Shown here piece by piece: positions 23,856-31,622 of a stretch of DNA of 64,000 bases (the first letter of the stretch is position 1; the number at the start of each line of letters is the position of its first letter). The DNA comes from UMGS1696 sp964463375 (lineage in GTDB: Bacteria > Bacillota > Clostridia > Oscillospirales > CAG-272). The position numbers were made by a program, and so were the translations under genes. Under the pieces are notes generated by a model. It was not told where the DNA came from and did not search any database. It saw only the letters and a list, made by a program, of their open reading frames with translations. The stretch covers positions 124,001 through 188,000 of the forward strand of contig CAYXBQ010000002.1 in the NCBI GenBank assembly GCA_964463375.1. The letters run 5' to 3'.

Positions 23856-26360
23856 ATGCAAAAAAAACGGATCATGACCCTGCTGCTTACGGCGGCGATG
23901 CTGCTGTCTGCAGGTGCTGCCACAAGCTGCGGCAAAAAGAACACAGGCCCGGTGAAATCCAAACGTACCAATGTGTACAGCAGCACGCCCCTGGAGCTGC
24001 CGGAGGACATTACGTACATCCAAAATATGGTCTGCTCGAATGATACGATCTATCTGATGTACACCAAGCAGGTCGAAGTCAAGCACTACAACGATGGCAC
24101 CGAGGAAGAAGCAAACGCCGGACAAGAGCCGGGCTTTGCAGCAGCGGTAGAAGTAGAGGTAGCGGTAGCAGAAGTCGAGGAAGTCATGGAAGTCACGGAT
24201 GACGATATGGATATTGCCATAGAAGAGCCCGTGTATGAAGAAACAGAGGACTACTACATCGAATACGTTACGCAGACATGGCTGTACAGCACGGATCTGA
24301 CTGGGGAGAACAAAACGCACGTCCAGTTCCAGAAGCCCTTCGAGGGCAACCGCGGCTATATGCGCCAGCTCCTCAGCGAGGACGGACAGCTCTATGCCCT
24401 GTATGAGACCTGGGGCGAGATGGAAGGCAATTGGCTGTACCAGATCGATCCGGTGGATGGCAGCGTAACGAAGCAGTACGACCTGTCCAACGCCAAGGAA
24501 GCACTGGGTATGACGGAAGACGACTATTTCTATCCCAACAGTGTAGCGCTGTCTGACAATACCGCATACATCAACTGTGACGCAAAGATTGTCCCCTATG
24601 ACCTGCAAAGCGAGACCTTCGGCAAAGCCGTCGATCTGTCGGACAAAGTCGGTTGGACCAATGCCCTGTACGCCATGGACGATGGCCTCTACTATGCAGG
24701 CTATATCGAAGGCAAGGGACAGACCTTCTTTACCCTCGATCTGGCAACGGGAGAATCCACCGAAGTGGAGATCGAAGGGATCACCTATTACAATCCCATT
24801 GGCGACCACGACGGCAAGATCTACTTCACGAAAAACGATGGTATCCTTGCCTACGATACCGTGACCGGAACCAGCAGCGAAGCTATCAACTACATCAACT
24901 GCGACATCAATCCCACCGAAGTCAATACCGTAGTCCTGACTGCCGAGGGCAGAATGGCATATTATTCCAGCTCCTGGAACAGCATGACGGAGAAAAACAT
25001 CAACTCCCTACAGGTGCTCGATCGGATCCCCGATGAACAGATGCAGGAGGAAGTGCTGCTGACCATCGCCAGCGCCTACTACAACTACGATCTGCAGGAC
25101 GTGGTGATCGGCTTCAATCGGCAGAACACCGGTGTACGCCTGAACATCAAGGATTATGACGAATACAATACCGCCGAAAACAATTATGAAGGTGCTGTCA
25201 CCCAGCTCAATGCAGACATCACCATGGGCAACGTGCCCGATCTTCTGGTACTGGATAGCGAGCTGCCGGTGGAGAGCTACTTCAGCAAGGGCGTGCTGGT
25301 GGATCTGTATCCCTACATGGACAGCGAGGAGAACGGCATCGATCGTTCCCAGTATCTGGAAAACGTCTTCAAGGCCTGTGAACAGAACGGCAAGCTGTAT
25401 TCTCTGATCACATCTTTCACCCTTGCCACGCTGTCTGCCAAGTCTGCATACGTAGGGGACACGTCCGGCTGGACCATGACGCAGATGCTGGATGCCATCG
25501 AAGCCATGCCGGAGGGAATGCGTGCCTTCAGCGATTTCGGACGGGATAACCTACTGGAACGGCTGTTCTCCTACTGCGGCGACATCTTCATCGACTGGGA
25601 GACCGGCACCACCAATTTTGAATCCGAGGATTTCATTCGTTTGATCGAATTTTTGAAGACCTGCCCGGAAAAATCCATCACGGATGCCTACTACGACACC
25701 GTAGATTACGACAACTACGATTACAAGGAAGAAGAAGAATTCTGGAACAACTACAGCATGCGGTACTATAAGGATACGGCACTGTTCAATGCAGATGATA
25801 TCTATCGTCTGAATGGGTACACCAATGTCCACAACACCTTCGCAGGAGATGCGACCATGATCGGCTATCCCACAAACGACGGCGGCAACGGTGCCGTGAT
25901 CCAGCCCAACCTGGAGATCGGCATTTGTGCTTCCTCCGTGAACAAGGACAGCGCATGGGTCTTCTTGAAGTATCTGCTGACGAACGAGGACTATTTTGAA
26001 TCCACATACGCCTTTACCGTTGCCAAGAAGTGGCTGGACAAGAGCCTGGCAGAATCCGAGGAATACTACCAGGATTGGTACGGCGGCTACACGGAAGAAG
26101 ACTTGACCTATATGCGTGAACAGTACAGCGAAGAATACGTGGAGTACCTCCAGAAAGCCAATGAGAAGTACACCTTAGAGCAGGGACAGAAGACCTACGA
26201 TCTGGTCGTCGGTGCCACCAAGGTCGTTCGGACAAACAACGATCTCTTGACCATCATCAAGGAAGAGCTCAGCTCCTTCTTTGGCGGCGGCAAATCGGCC
26301 GAGGAAGCTGCCCGGATCATCAACAGCCGTGCCAGAGTGTACGTAGCGGAAAATAGCTAA
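23856..26360 (+). CDS. Large solute-binding lipoprotein with propeller-like N-half, copy 3
   Basis: 834 residues, third tandem paralogue. Lipobox cysteine C25 (AATSC). The post-cysteine linker is short, with KSKRTNVYSS only about 15 residues after the lipidated Cys. An acidic low-complexity insertion follows inside the first propeller-like repeat (about residues 72-145; alternating V/A/E, then EEPVYEETEDYYIEY). The binding half begins at about 398 (LTIASAYYNYDLQDVVIGFN) and shares NGIDRSQYL, KSAYVGD, MRYYKDTALF and IGYPTNDGGNG with the other copies. The spacer to copy 2 is 38 bp with ACGGAGG. A terminator-like hairpin follows, so this is the last gene of the block. Confidence 0.82.
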   Translation: MQKKRIMTLLLTAAMLLSAGAATSCGKKNTGPVKSKRTNVYSSTPLELPEDITYIQNMVCSNDTIYLMYTKQVEVKHYNDGTEEEANAGQEPGFAAAVEVEVAVAEVEEVMEVTDDDMDIAIEEPVYEETEDYYIEYVTQTWLYSTDLTGENKTHVQFQKPFEGNRGYMRQLLSEDGQLYALYETWGEMEGNWLYQIDPVDGSVTKQYDLSNAKEALGMTEDDYFYPNSVALSDNTAYINCDAKIVPYDLQSETFGKAVDLSDKVGWTNALYAMDDGLYYAGYIEGKGQTFFTLDLATGESTEVEIEGITYYNPIGDHDGKIYFTKNDGILAYDTVTGTSSEAINYINCDINPTEVNTVVLTAEGRMAYYSSSWNSMTEKNINSLQVLDRIPDEQMQEEVLLTIASAYYNYDLQDVVIGFNRQNTGVRLNIKDYDEYNTAENNYEGAVTQLNADITMGNVPDLLVLDSELPVESYFSKGVLVDLYPYMDSEENGIDRSQYLENVFKACEQNGKLYSLITSFTLATLSAKSAYVGDTSGWTMTQMLDAIEAMPEGMRAFSDFGRDNLLERLFSYCGDIFIDWETGTTNFESEDFIRLIEFLKTCPEKSITDAYYDTVDYDNYDYKEEEEFWNNYSMRYYKDTALFNADDIYRLNGYTNVHNTFAGDATMIGYPTNDGGNGAVIQPNLEIGICASSVNKDSAWVFLKYLLTNEDYFESTYAFTVAKKWLDKSLAESEEYYQDWYGGYTEEDLTYMREQYSEEYVEYLQKANEKYTLEQGQKTYDLVVGATKVVRTNNDLLTIIKEELSSFFGGGKSAEEAARIINSRARVYVAENS

Positions 26361-26369
26361 AACAGAAAA

Positions 26370-26410
26370 AAATGAGTCGAAAACGACAAACCATCGCTTT
26401 CGGCTCATTT
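26370..26410 (+). terminator. Hairpin after the three lipoprotein genes
   Basis: AAATGAGTCGAAA (26370-26382) pairs with TTTCGGCTCATTT (26398-26410) with one G-T wobble. The T run is short, so termination may be partial and may allow read-through into the FNT gene. Confidence 0.6.
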
Positions 26411-26446
26411 GCTGATTCAAAAAACCAAACAAGAGAGGTAGACCTT

Positions 26447-27046
26447 ATGAGAAAAGCACTCCTCAATGGCATCGCCGCCGGTTTTATGATCGGGATCGGT
26501 GCAGCCGTATTTCTGTCCTGCGAAAACAAAGTGGTGGGAGCGGTACTGTTTGCCGTAGCCCTGACGGTGATCTGCCAGCTGGACATGATGCTGTTCACTG
26601 GCAAGATCGGCTACATCGTAAACGCCCACACCAAAAACGACATCCTTGCCACGGTATTCTGTCTCCTCGGCAATGCCATTGGTACCTGCATTTCCGGCCT
26701 TGCCATAGGCTATTGCCGTCCCGCACTGCCGGAGGTGGCTGTGTCCATGACGAACAACAAGCTGTCCCAGCCGCTGCCCATGGTGCTGGTATCCGCCATT
26801 TTCTGCGGTATCCTCATGTACAGCGCCGTGGCCATCTTCAAGGAGAAGGGCTCTATGGCAGGTATCATATACTGCGTGCCGGTGTTCATCCTGTCCGGCT
26901 TCGAGCATTCCATCGCCGATATGGCGTATTTCTGGGTGGCAACGAATGGCGGGCTGCAAGCAGTTCTGTTCATCCTCGTGGTGATCCTTGGCAACTCCAT
27001 CGGCGGCTGCCTGATCCCAGCTCTGAAAAAGCTGGCAGGAAACTGA
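26447..27046 (+). CDS. Formate/nitrite transporter (FNT) family channel
   Basis: 199 residues from ATG 26447 after GAGAGG; the longer frame to 26372 would run through the hairpin and is rejected. Six hydrophobic segments are visible. The N-terminus LLNGIAAGFMIGIGAAVFLS matches the FNT opening helix, and the sequence GFEHSIADMAYF near 155-166 corresponds to the conserved central-His motif (GFEHSVANM). FocA/NirC-type channels move formate, nitrite or related small anions. The protein is shorter than usual (about 260), mostly from shorter loops. Followed by a strong terminator. It may handle formate made by glycyl radical or PFL enzymes; none is adjacent. Confidence 0.82.
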   Translation: MRKALLNGIAAGFMIGIGAAVFLSCENKVVGAVLFAVALTVICQLDMMLFTGKIGYIVNAHTKNDILATVFCLLGNAIGTCISGLAIGYCRPALPEVAVSMTNNKLSQPLPMVLVSAIFCGILMYSAVAIFKEKGSMAGIIYCVPVFILSGFEHSIADMAYFWVATNGGLQAVLFILVVILGNSIGGCLIPALKKLAGN

Positions 27047-27059
27047 TCCTATGCAACAT

Positions 27060-27096
27060 AAAAAACGGTAGGCCATCAAAAACCTACCGTTTTTTT
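27060..27096. terminator. Bidirectional terminator
   Basis: AAAAAACGGTAGG (27060-27072) pairs with CCTACCGTTTTTT; serves the FNT gene and the convergent minus-strand operon ending at 27125. Confidence 0.85.
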
Positions 27097-27124
27097 GAAG
27101 TCAATACTGCGTTGACTTATGCGA

Positions 27125-27358
27125 TCATTGGAATAACAGACAGCCCTGCTTGCGAAAATGGTCGATCCGCTCCCGCATGGCATCCTCGGTGGTGCTGTAA
27201 TACGCCGCCAGACAGGTGATGCAGAGGTACTGTGTGGCACCTCGGTTGATCATTTTCTTGTGCAGCCCGATCTCATCGTGGGTCAGCTCTCTGCCGCATT
27301 CCATACAGTGCTCGCCGTCACCGATCTCCATGGATCTGGCAAGAACATTCTCAATCAT
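27125..27358 (-). CDS. Small zinc-ribbon-like protein, conserved hypothetical
   Basis: 77 residues. Two CxxC pairs (HCMECGREL and LCITCLAAYY) separated by about 25 residues suggest a single zinc site. GRELTHDEIGLHKK and the ending HFRKQGCLLF are conserved features I recall from small Clostridia hypothetical proteins. No known catalytic function. The gene begins 6 bp after the alpha-galactosidase stop, so it is the last gene of that minus-strand unit. It ends just before the shared terminator. Confidence 0.7.
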   Translation of the reverse strand: MIENVLARSMEIGDGEHCMECGRELTHDEIGLHKKMINRGATQYLCITCLAAYYSTTEDAMRERIDHFRKQGCLLFQ

Positions 27359-27364
27359 ACAGAC

Positions 27365-28498
27365 TTATCTCTTTTCCAGTCTGCCTCTGTAGATCTTGCA
27401 GTCGTGAGCAGGAACATATACGTTCATGTACTCAGCCTTCAGACCCAGATCCTCGCCGGTGAAGATGTCACGCAGGTGCAGACCATAACCGGAGGTAGCG
27501 GTCAGACCGAAGTCGTAGAATTCGCAGGTACCACCCCACTGACCGTCGGAATCGTGATCGGTGAAGTTGAAGAAGGCCAGAACGTATTCGCCGTTTGCGC
27601 AGTGCTTGAAGAAGATGGGACGTTCTCTGTCGCTGTTGACGATCATGGGCGGACGAGCTTCGGGGTCCTGGTCGATGGCGAGCAGCTCCTTGTTCTTCAT
27701 CAGTGCCAGGTTCACGTCGTCGATCTTGGTCAGGTCAGAACCGATCATCAGCGGAGACTGGAACAGGCACCACAGAGCAAAGTGTACCTTGTATTCGGTA
27801 TCGGTGCAGCCGCCGTTGGCAACGTTGCCCTTGCCGTGCATACCGCAGATCAGCATGTCGATGTCGTTGTAGCAACCGGGAGCAGAGTAGCCCAGCTTGT
27901 CTACCTGGCTCATAGCGATTTCCTTGAAGGAACGGAAGCTGTCGTTCACGTCGCCGGTGGAACGATACATATGGGCACCGGTGGAACGGATCCACTTTTC
28001 TACTTCGTCAGAACCCCAGTTGCAGGCGGAGAACAGGATCTCACGGCCGCTTTCCTTCAGAGCCATACCCATACGGTTGTACAGGATAGGACCATTGATC
28101 AGCTTGGGCTTGTAGCAGAAGTCGTACTTCAGGAAGTCTACGCCCCATTCTGCGAAAGTCTTGGCATCGATGAATTCATAGTCGAAGCTACCGGGGTAAC
28201 CAGCACAGGTACGGGTACCGGCGCAGGAGTACATACCGAACTTCAGACCCTTAGAGTGTACGTAGTCGGACAGAGCCTTCATGCCGGAGGGGAACTTGGC
28301 AGGGTCAGCAACCATCTTGCCTTCTGCGTTTCTTTCCCGCAGAGCCCAGCAGTCGTCGATGACTACATATTCGTAGCCGGCGTCCTTCAGACCCAGAGTC
28401 ACAATGGCATCAGCCGTGTCCCGAACCACCTGTTCGTTGATGTCGGCACCAAAGGTGTTCCAGGAGTTCCAACCCATCGGAGGAAGTGTAGATAACAT
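27365..28498 (-). CDS. GH27 alpha-galactosidase (intracellular)
   Basis: 377 residues. GH27 retaining alpha-galactosidases release terminal alpha-galactose, e.g. from melibiose, raffinose or galactomannan. The family signature PPMGWNSWN is at residues 6-14, IDDCW at 48-52, the nucleophile D126 in LKYDFC and the acid/base D183 in RSTGDVNDSF. There is no signal peptide, so it acts on imported oligosaccharides. It is followed at 6 bp by the small zinc-ribbon gene and preceded by the metallo-hydrolase gene 85 bp away, probably one transcript from the promoter at 29488-29516. An AGGAG site precedes ATG 28498. It fits with the nearby sugar importers, though no galactoside permease is adjacent. Confidence 0.94.
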   Translation of the reverse strand: MLSTLPPMGWNSWNTFGADINEQVVRDTADAIVTLGLKDAGYEYVVIDDCWALRERNAEGKMVADPAKFPSGMKALSDYVHSKGLKFGMYSCAGTRTCAGYPGSFDYEFIDAKTFAEWGVDFLKYDFCYKPKLINGPILYNRMGMALKESGREILFSACNWGSDEVEKWIRSTGAHMYRSTGDVNDSFRSFKEIAMSQVDKLGYSAPGCYNDIDMLICGMHGKGNVANGGCTDTEYKVHFALWCLFQSPLMIGSDLTKIDDVNLALMKNKELLAIDQDPEARPPMIVNSDRERPIFFKHCANGEYVLAFFNFTDHDSDGQWGGTCEFYDFGLTATSGYGLHLRDIFTGEDLGLKAEYMNVYVPAHDCKIYRGRLEKR

Positions 28499-28583
28499 AA
28501 TAGTATCTCCTTTTATATAAATGTATTGTTTGACTGTATTTTGAATGGATAACTTGTCTATTCCGGACAGTTCACCAAACCAG

Positions 28584-29435
28584 TTAATCGAGCGGATAGG
28601 GCAGGGGGATCACCTGTGTGCCATCCTTGTTGGCAAAGTGGTGCTGCACACCCATTTCTTCCATCCAGCCACGGACGATCACGGTCTGCCAGTTGTGGGT
28701 GTTGTAACCTTTTCCGGCATCGTTGTCCCATAACCACTGCGGCGTGGCCCACAGACAAGCCTTCGGCGCACAAGCTTCATAGAAGGATCGCTCCACGCCG
28801 TTTTGCCCGTGATGCGCCATCTGCATGAAATCGACCTGCAGCTTTTCGGGTGCCACCGTTTCCAGCACCTGCCGCCCGCCTTCGATCCCCAGGTCGCCTA
28901 CAAACAGCACGCTCTGTCCCTCTGCTTCCATCCGGAAGACCATGGACGCATTGTTGTCCGCATTGTGGGTGATGGTCGTGTCGCAGGTACGCAGGATCTC
29001 GAAATCCACCCCGTCTACGGCATAATGCTCGCCCACCTGTGCTACGCAGATCTCCGTGCCCTTTTCCCGCAGCAGCGGCAACAGCTCGTCCAGCTCCGAG
29101 ATGGTGTGGGCGCAGTGCTGCTCATACTGCTCTAAGAAAGCAAAGGGCGGGAAGTTGTAGACCAGCTTGCCCACGGTGAAATCGTCCGGGAAGCGCCGCA
29201 GCATTTCGTACAGCACATCCGTGTGGTCATCGTGGGGATGGGTCAGGATCCAAAGATCGATGTGGGGCTTGCTGCCGAGAAGCGCTTCGATATATCCGTG
29301 GAAATATTCGGTATCTTGCTTGTTGCCGCCGTCAATGGCAATGACCTTCCCATGCGCGGTAATGATGAGAAAGGACATCATTTGTGTCCGTGGACGGCTG
29401 TCGCTTTTTTGAGCCAGAAAATGCATTGTAGTCAT
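28584..29435 (-). CDS. Metallo-beta-lactamase fold hydrolase, ComEC-like soluble type
   Basis: 283 residues from ATG 29435, after GAGGAAC; the longer frame to 30080 overlaps the divergent promoter and the esterase gene and is rejected. The metal-binding motif is HPHDDH (66-71), with GDLG (about 193-196) and MAHHGQNG (about 214-221) supplying further ligands. The pattern is that of stand-alone ComEC/Rec2-type metallo-hydrolases of unknown substrate. No signal peptide. It heads the GH27 operon on the minus strand behind a near-consensus promoter. A role in galactoside use is not supported beyond co-location. Confidence 0.85.
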   Translation of the reverse strand: MTTMHFLAQKSDSRPRTQMMSFLIITAHGKVIAIDGGNKQDTEYFHGYIEALLGSKPHIDLWILTHPHDDHTDVLYEMLRRFPDDFTVGKLVYNFPPFAFLEQYEQHCAHTISELDELLPLLREKGTEICVAQVGEHYAVDGVDFEILRTCDTTITHNADNNASMVFRMEAEGQSVLFVGDLGIEGGRQVLETVAPEKLQVDFMQMAHHGQNGVERSFYEACAPKACLWATPQWLWDNDAGKGYNTHNWQTVIVRGWMEEMGVQHHFANKDGTQVIPLPYPLD

Positions 29436-29487
29436 AGTAGTTCCTCGCATTCTGCCTACTGGCGGTGTATGTCGTTGATGTACAGAT

Positions 29488-29516
29488 ATGATACCACATT
29501 TCTCCCCATTTGTCAA
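29488..29516 (-). promoter_or_regulatory. Promoter of the metallo-hydrolase/GH27 operon
   Basis: Read on the minus strand: TTGACA (29516-29511), 17-bp spacer, TATCAT (29493-29488). About 50 bp before ATG 29435. Confidence 0.7.
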
Positions 29517-29544
29517 GAATTCTAAAAAGAATCTGCCAAAAACC

Positions 29545-29573
29545 TTGCATATTGTTGCCATGTGTGCTATAAT
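29545..29573 (+). promoter_or_regulatory. Promoter of the esterase gene
   Basis: TTGCAT (29545-29550), 17-bp spacer, TATAAT (29568-29573) with TGC upstream forming an extended -10. Back to back with the minus-strand promoter. Confidence 0.7.
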
Positions 29574-29618
29574 CGAACCAAGCAAAATCCAATTCCATGG
29601 GAATAAAGGAGAACCGTT

Positions 29619-30635
29619 ATGAAAAACTATCTGCCACTGGAACAGCACAAGCTGCTGGCAGCCGATATGCAGCCCTCCCTCCGTTGGGATGGGACCTCTT
29701 CTTTGGAGACACTGCGGGAAAAGAGCTATGCCAAGCTGTGGGAGCTGCTGGGCATGGACAAAATGCAGTCCTGTGAACCGGAAATGGAGATCACCGCAGA
29801 GGATGAGATCCACGGCCACCGGCACATCCACTTCACCGTGCGAACAGAACCGGATTACTACACCCACTGCGACCTGCTGCTGCCCCAGACCACGCCGGAA
29901 GGGAAGCTGCCCCTGTGTGTGTGTCTGCAAGGCCACTCCACCGGTGCGCATATCTCCCTGGGTATGCCGAAATATCCGGGAGACGAGGAGACCATCTCCG
30001 GTGGTGATCGGGACTTCTGCCTCCGTGCCATTGAGGAAGGCTATGCTGCGTTGGCCATCGACCAGCGTGCCTTCGGACAAAACGGCGGTACGGAAAAAGG
30101 CCCCGACTGCACTCGCCCGGTACTGACAGCCCTGCTGCTGGGACGTACCGTCATCGGCGAACGGGTCTGGGACATCATGCGTGTGCTGGATGCCATGGAA
30201 GCCAACTTTGCCGATACCATCACCCTGGACGGATCTGTACTCATGGGCAACTCCGGCGGCGGCACCACCACCTATTACGCAGCCTGCTTAGAGCATCGTT
30301 TTGCCGGATTCATGCCCTCCTGCGCCGTGTGTACCTACCGGGATTCCATCGTAGCCGTGCATCACTGCCCCTGCAACTATGTGCCTCGCATCGCAGCATA
30401 TTTTGACATGGGAGACCTGGCACTGCTCATTGCGCCGAAGAAGCTGGTGATCGTCTGCGGCAAGGACGACCCGATCTTCCCCCTCCACGGCGTAAACGAG
30501 ACCTTCGATATTGTCAAGAAGCTGTACGCCGGTGTGGACGCTGCGGACAACTGCGCACTGGTGGTAGGCTATGCCGGTCACCGGTTCTACGCCAACGAGG
30601 CCTGGCCGGTCATGAAGACGCTTTTGGCAAAGTAA
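29619..30635 (+). CDS. Alpha/beta hydrolase, acetyl-esterase/dienelactone-hydrolase-like
   Basis: 338 residues, no signal peptide. The nucleophile S212 is in GNSGGG, the acid is D283 or D284 in CGKDDPIFP, and the histidine is H321 in GYAGHRFY, a full catalytic triad. The oxyanion strand reads LCVCLQGHSTGAH (about 99-111). The layout matches family-7-type carbohydrate esterases and Abhydrolase_7 proteins, which often deacetylate plant glycans, but substrate cannot be assigned. Single gene behind its own promoter with AAAGGAG before ATG 29619, ending at a bidirectional terminator. Confidence 0.85.
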   Translation: MKNYLPLEQHKLLAADMQPSLRWDGTSSLETLREKSYAKLWELLGMDKMQSCEPEMEITAEDEIHGHRHIHFTVRTEPDYYTHCDLLLPQTTPEGKLPLCVCLQGHSTGAHISLGMPKYPGDEETISGGDRDFCLRAIEEGYAALAIDQRAFGQNGGTEKGPDCTRPVLTALLLGRTVIGERVWDIMRVLDAMEANFADTITLDGSVLMGNSGGGTTTYYAACLEHRFAGFMPSCAVCTYRDSIVAVHHCPCNYVPRIAAYFDMGDLALLIAPKKLVIVCGKDDPIFPLHGVNETFDIVKKLYAGVDAADNCALVVGYAGHRFYANEAWPVMKTLLAK

Positions 30636-30645
30636 AACGCACAAC

Positions 30646-30672
30646 AAAAGAGAGGCACCACACCTCTCTTTT
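30646..30672. terminator. Bidirectional terminator between esterase and GDPD genes
   Basis: AAAAGAGAGG (30646-30655) pairs perfectly with CCTCTCTTTT (30663-30672). Confidence 0.8.
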
Positions 30673-30681
30673 CTGCTGAAA

Positions 30682-31401
30682 TTATTCGAGAATATTGGAA
30701 GTGATCTGGTCCACGCCCCAGCCGATCAGTCTGGCAGCATCCTCCGGATTGTCCACCGTCCAGCAGTTGACCTCTACACCGGCTGCATGGCAAGCTGCGA
30801 TCTTTTCCTCGGTCAGACCGGGAAAGTAGATATCCAGACCCATGCCGGCTTTAGCAAGCTTTTCGATCAGTGCGTCGTCCACCTTGTCGGTCAGGAACTG
30901 TACCTTTTGCTCCGGCCGCACTTCCTTCACCAGCTCCAGATTGTGATAGTTGAAGGAGATGAAGCATACATTGTCCAAATACCCATCGAAAATAGCCAAG
31001 ATCTCCTTGATCTCGTCCAAAGAGAATGCGCTTTTCAGCTCCGGTACGCAGACCTTGCCGTAGTGCTCACAGATCTTCCGGTATTCGGAGGGCAGACACA
31101 GCTTCAGCTCCGCCCGGTCGGTCTTGCCGTCCACATCCTTCAGGGTCAGCGCCCGCAGATCGGCCAGTGTGGATTTTTCCATTTCCAGATCCACCTCGCA
31201 GATCCGACCGGAGCGTCCGTCGTGGTTGCAGATGTACTGCCCATCGATGGTGTGGTAAATGTCGGTCTCCACGCCCCAGTGGGAACGGTTACCGGCGGCG
31301 ATAAAGGCAGCGGCGGTGTTTTCGGTCTCCAGCCCGCTGACCCCACGGTGTGCAACCATTTTGGTGTTGCCATGGTCTGCGATCTTGATCGTATCTTTCA
31401 T
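30682..31401 (-). CDS. Glycerophosphodiester phosphodiesterase
   Basis: 239 residues. GDPD enzymes hydrolyse deacylated phospholipid headgroups (e.g. glycerophosphocholine) to glycerol-3-phosphate and an alcohol. Catalytic and metal residues are visible: H18-R19 in AHRG, E25 and E27-N28-T29, E45 and D47 in VETDIYH, and H60 in CNHDGR. The C-terminus has the barrel-closing CWTVDNPEDAARLI. No signal peptide, so it acts in the cytosol. AGGAGG precedes ATG 31401. Divergent from the glycyl radical enzyme gene, with back-to-back promoters. Confidence 0.92.
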   Translation of the reverse strand: MKDTIKIADHGNTKMVAHRGVSGLETENTAAAFIAAGNRSHWGVETDIYHTIDGQYICNHDGRSGRICEVDLEMEKSTLADLRALTLKDVDGKTDRAELKLCLPSEYRKICEHYGKVCVPELKSAFSLDEIKEILAIFDGYLDNVCFISFNYHNLELVKEVRPEQKVQFLTDKVDDALIEKLAKAGMGLDIYFPGLTEEKIAACHAAGVEVNCWTVDNPEDAARLIGWGVDQITSNILE

Positions 31402-31478
31402 ATGTATTCCTCCTCTGGATCATGTGTTTTTCATGATCCCTGTGATGTCAGAAAATGAAATGGGGTGTGCTACTCTGT

Positions 31479-31507
31479 ATTGTACCACATTTTGAGCGCA
31501 TTTCCAA
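31479..31507 (-). promoter_or_regulatory. Promoter of the GDPD gene
   Basis: Minus strand: TTGGAA (31507-31502), 17-bp spacer, TACAAT (31484-31479). Confidence 0.6.
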
Positions 31508-31548
31508 TAGGTTTTTGGAAAATTTACGGAAAAAGTACAAAATAACGC

Positions 31549-31577
31549 TTGCAATCGAGAGGAAGATGTGCTATACT
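31549..31577 (+). promoter_or_regulatory. Promoter of the glycyl radical enzyme gene
   Basis: TTGCAA (31549-31554), 17-bp spacer, TATACT (31572-31577), 45 bp before ATG 31623. Confidence 0.68.
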
Positions 31578-31622
31578 ACCCAAAAAGAGATGATACGCCC
31601 GAAAATGCGAAAGGAGCAACCT

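Noticed and set aside
18805..26360. The three lipoproteins as PQQ-dependent dehydrogenases
   Set aside because: The propeller-like repeats lack the tryptophan-docking pattern and the C-half is a binding-protein fold, so no enzyme function is claimed.
27158..28495. 445-codon open frame on the plus strand
   Set aside because: Exact antisense of the GH27 alpha-galactosidase, whose catalytic residues are all in place on the minus strand.
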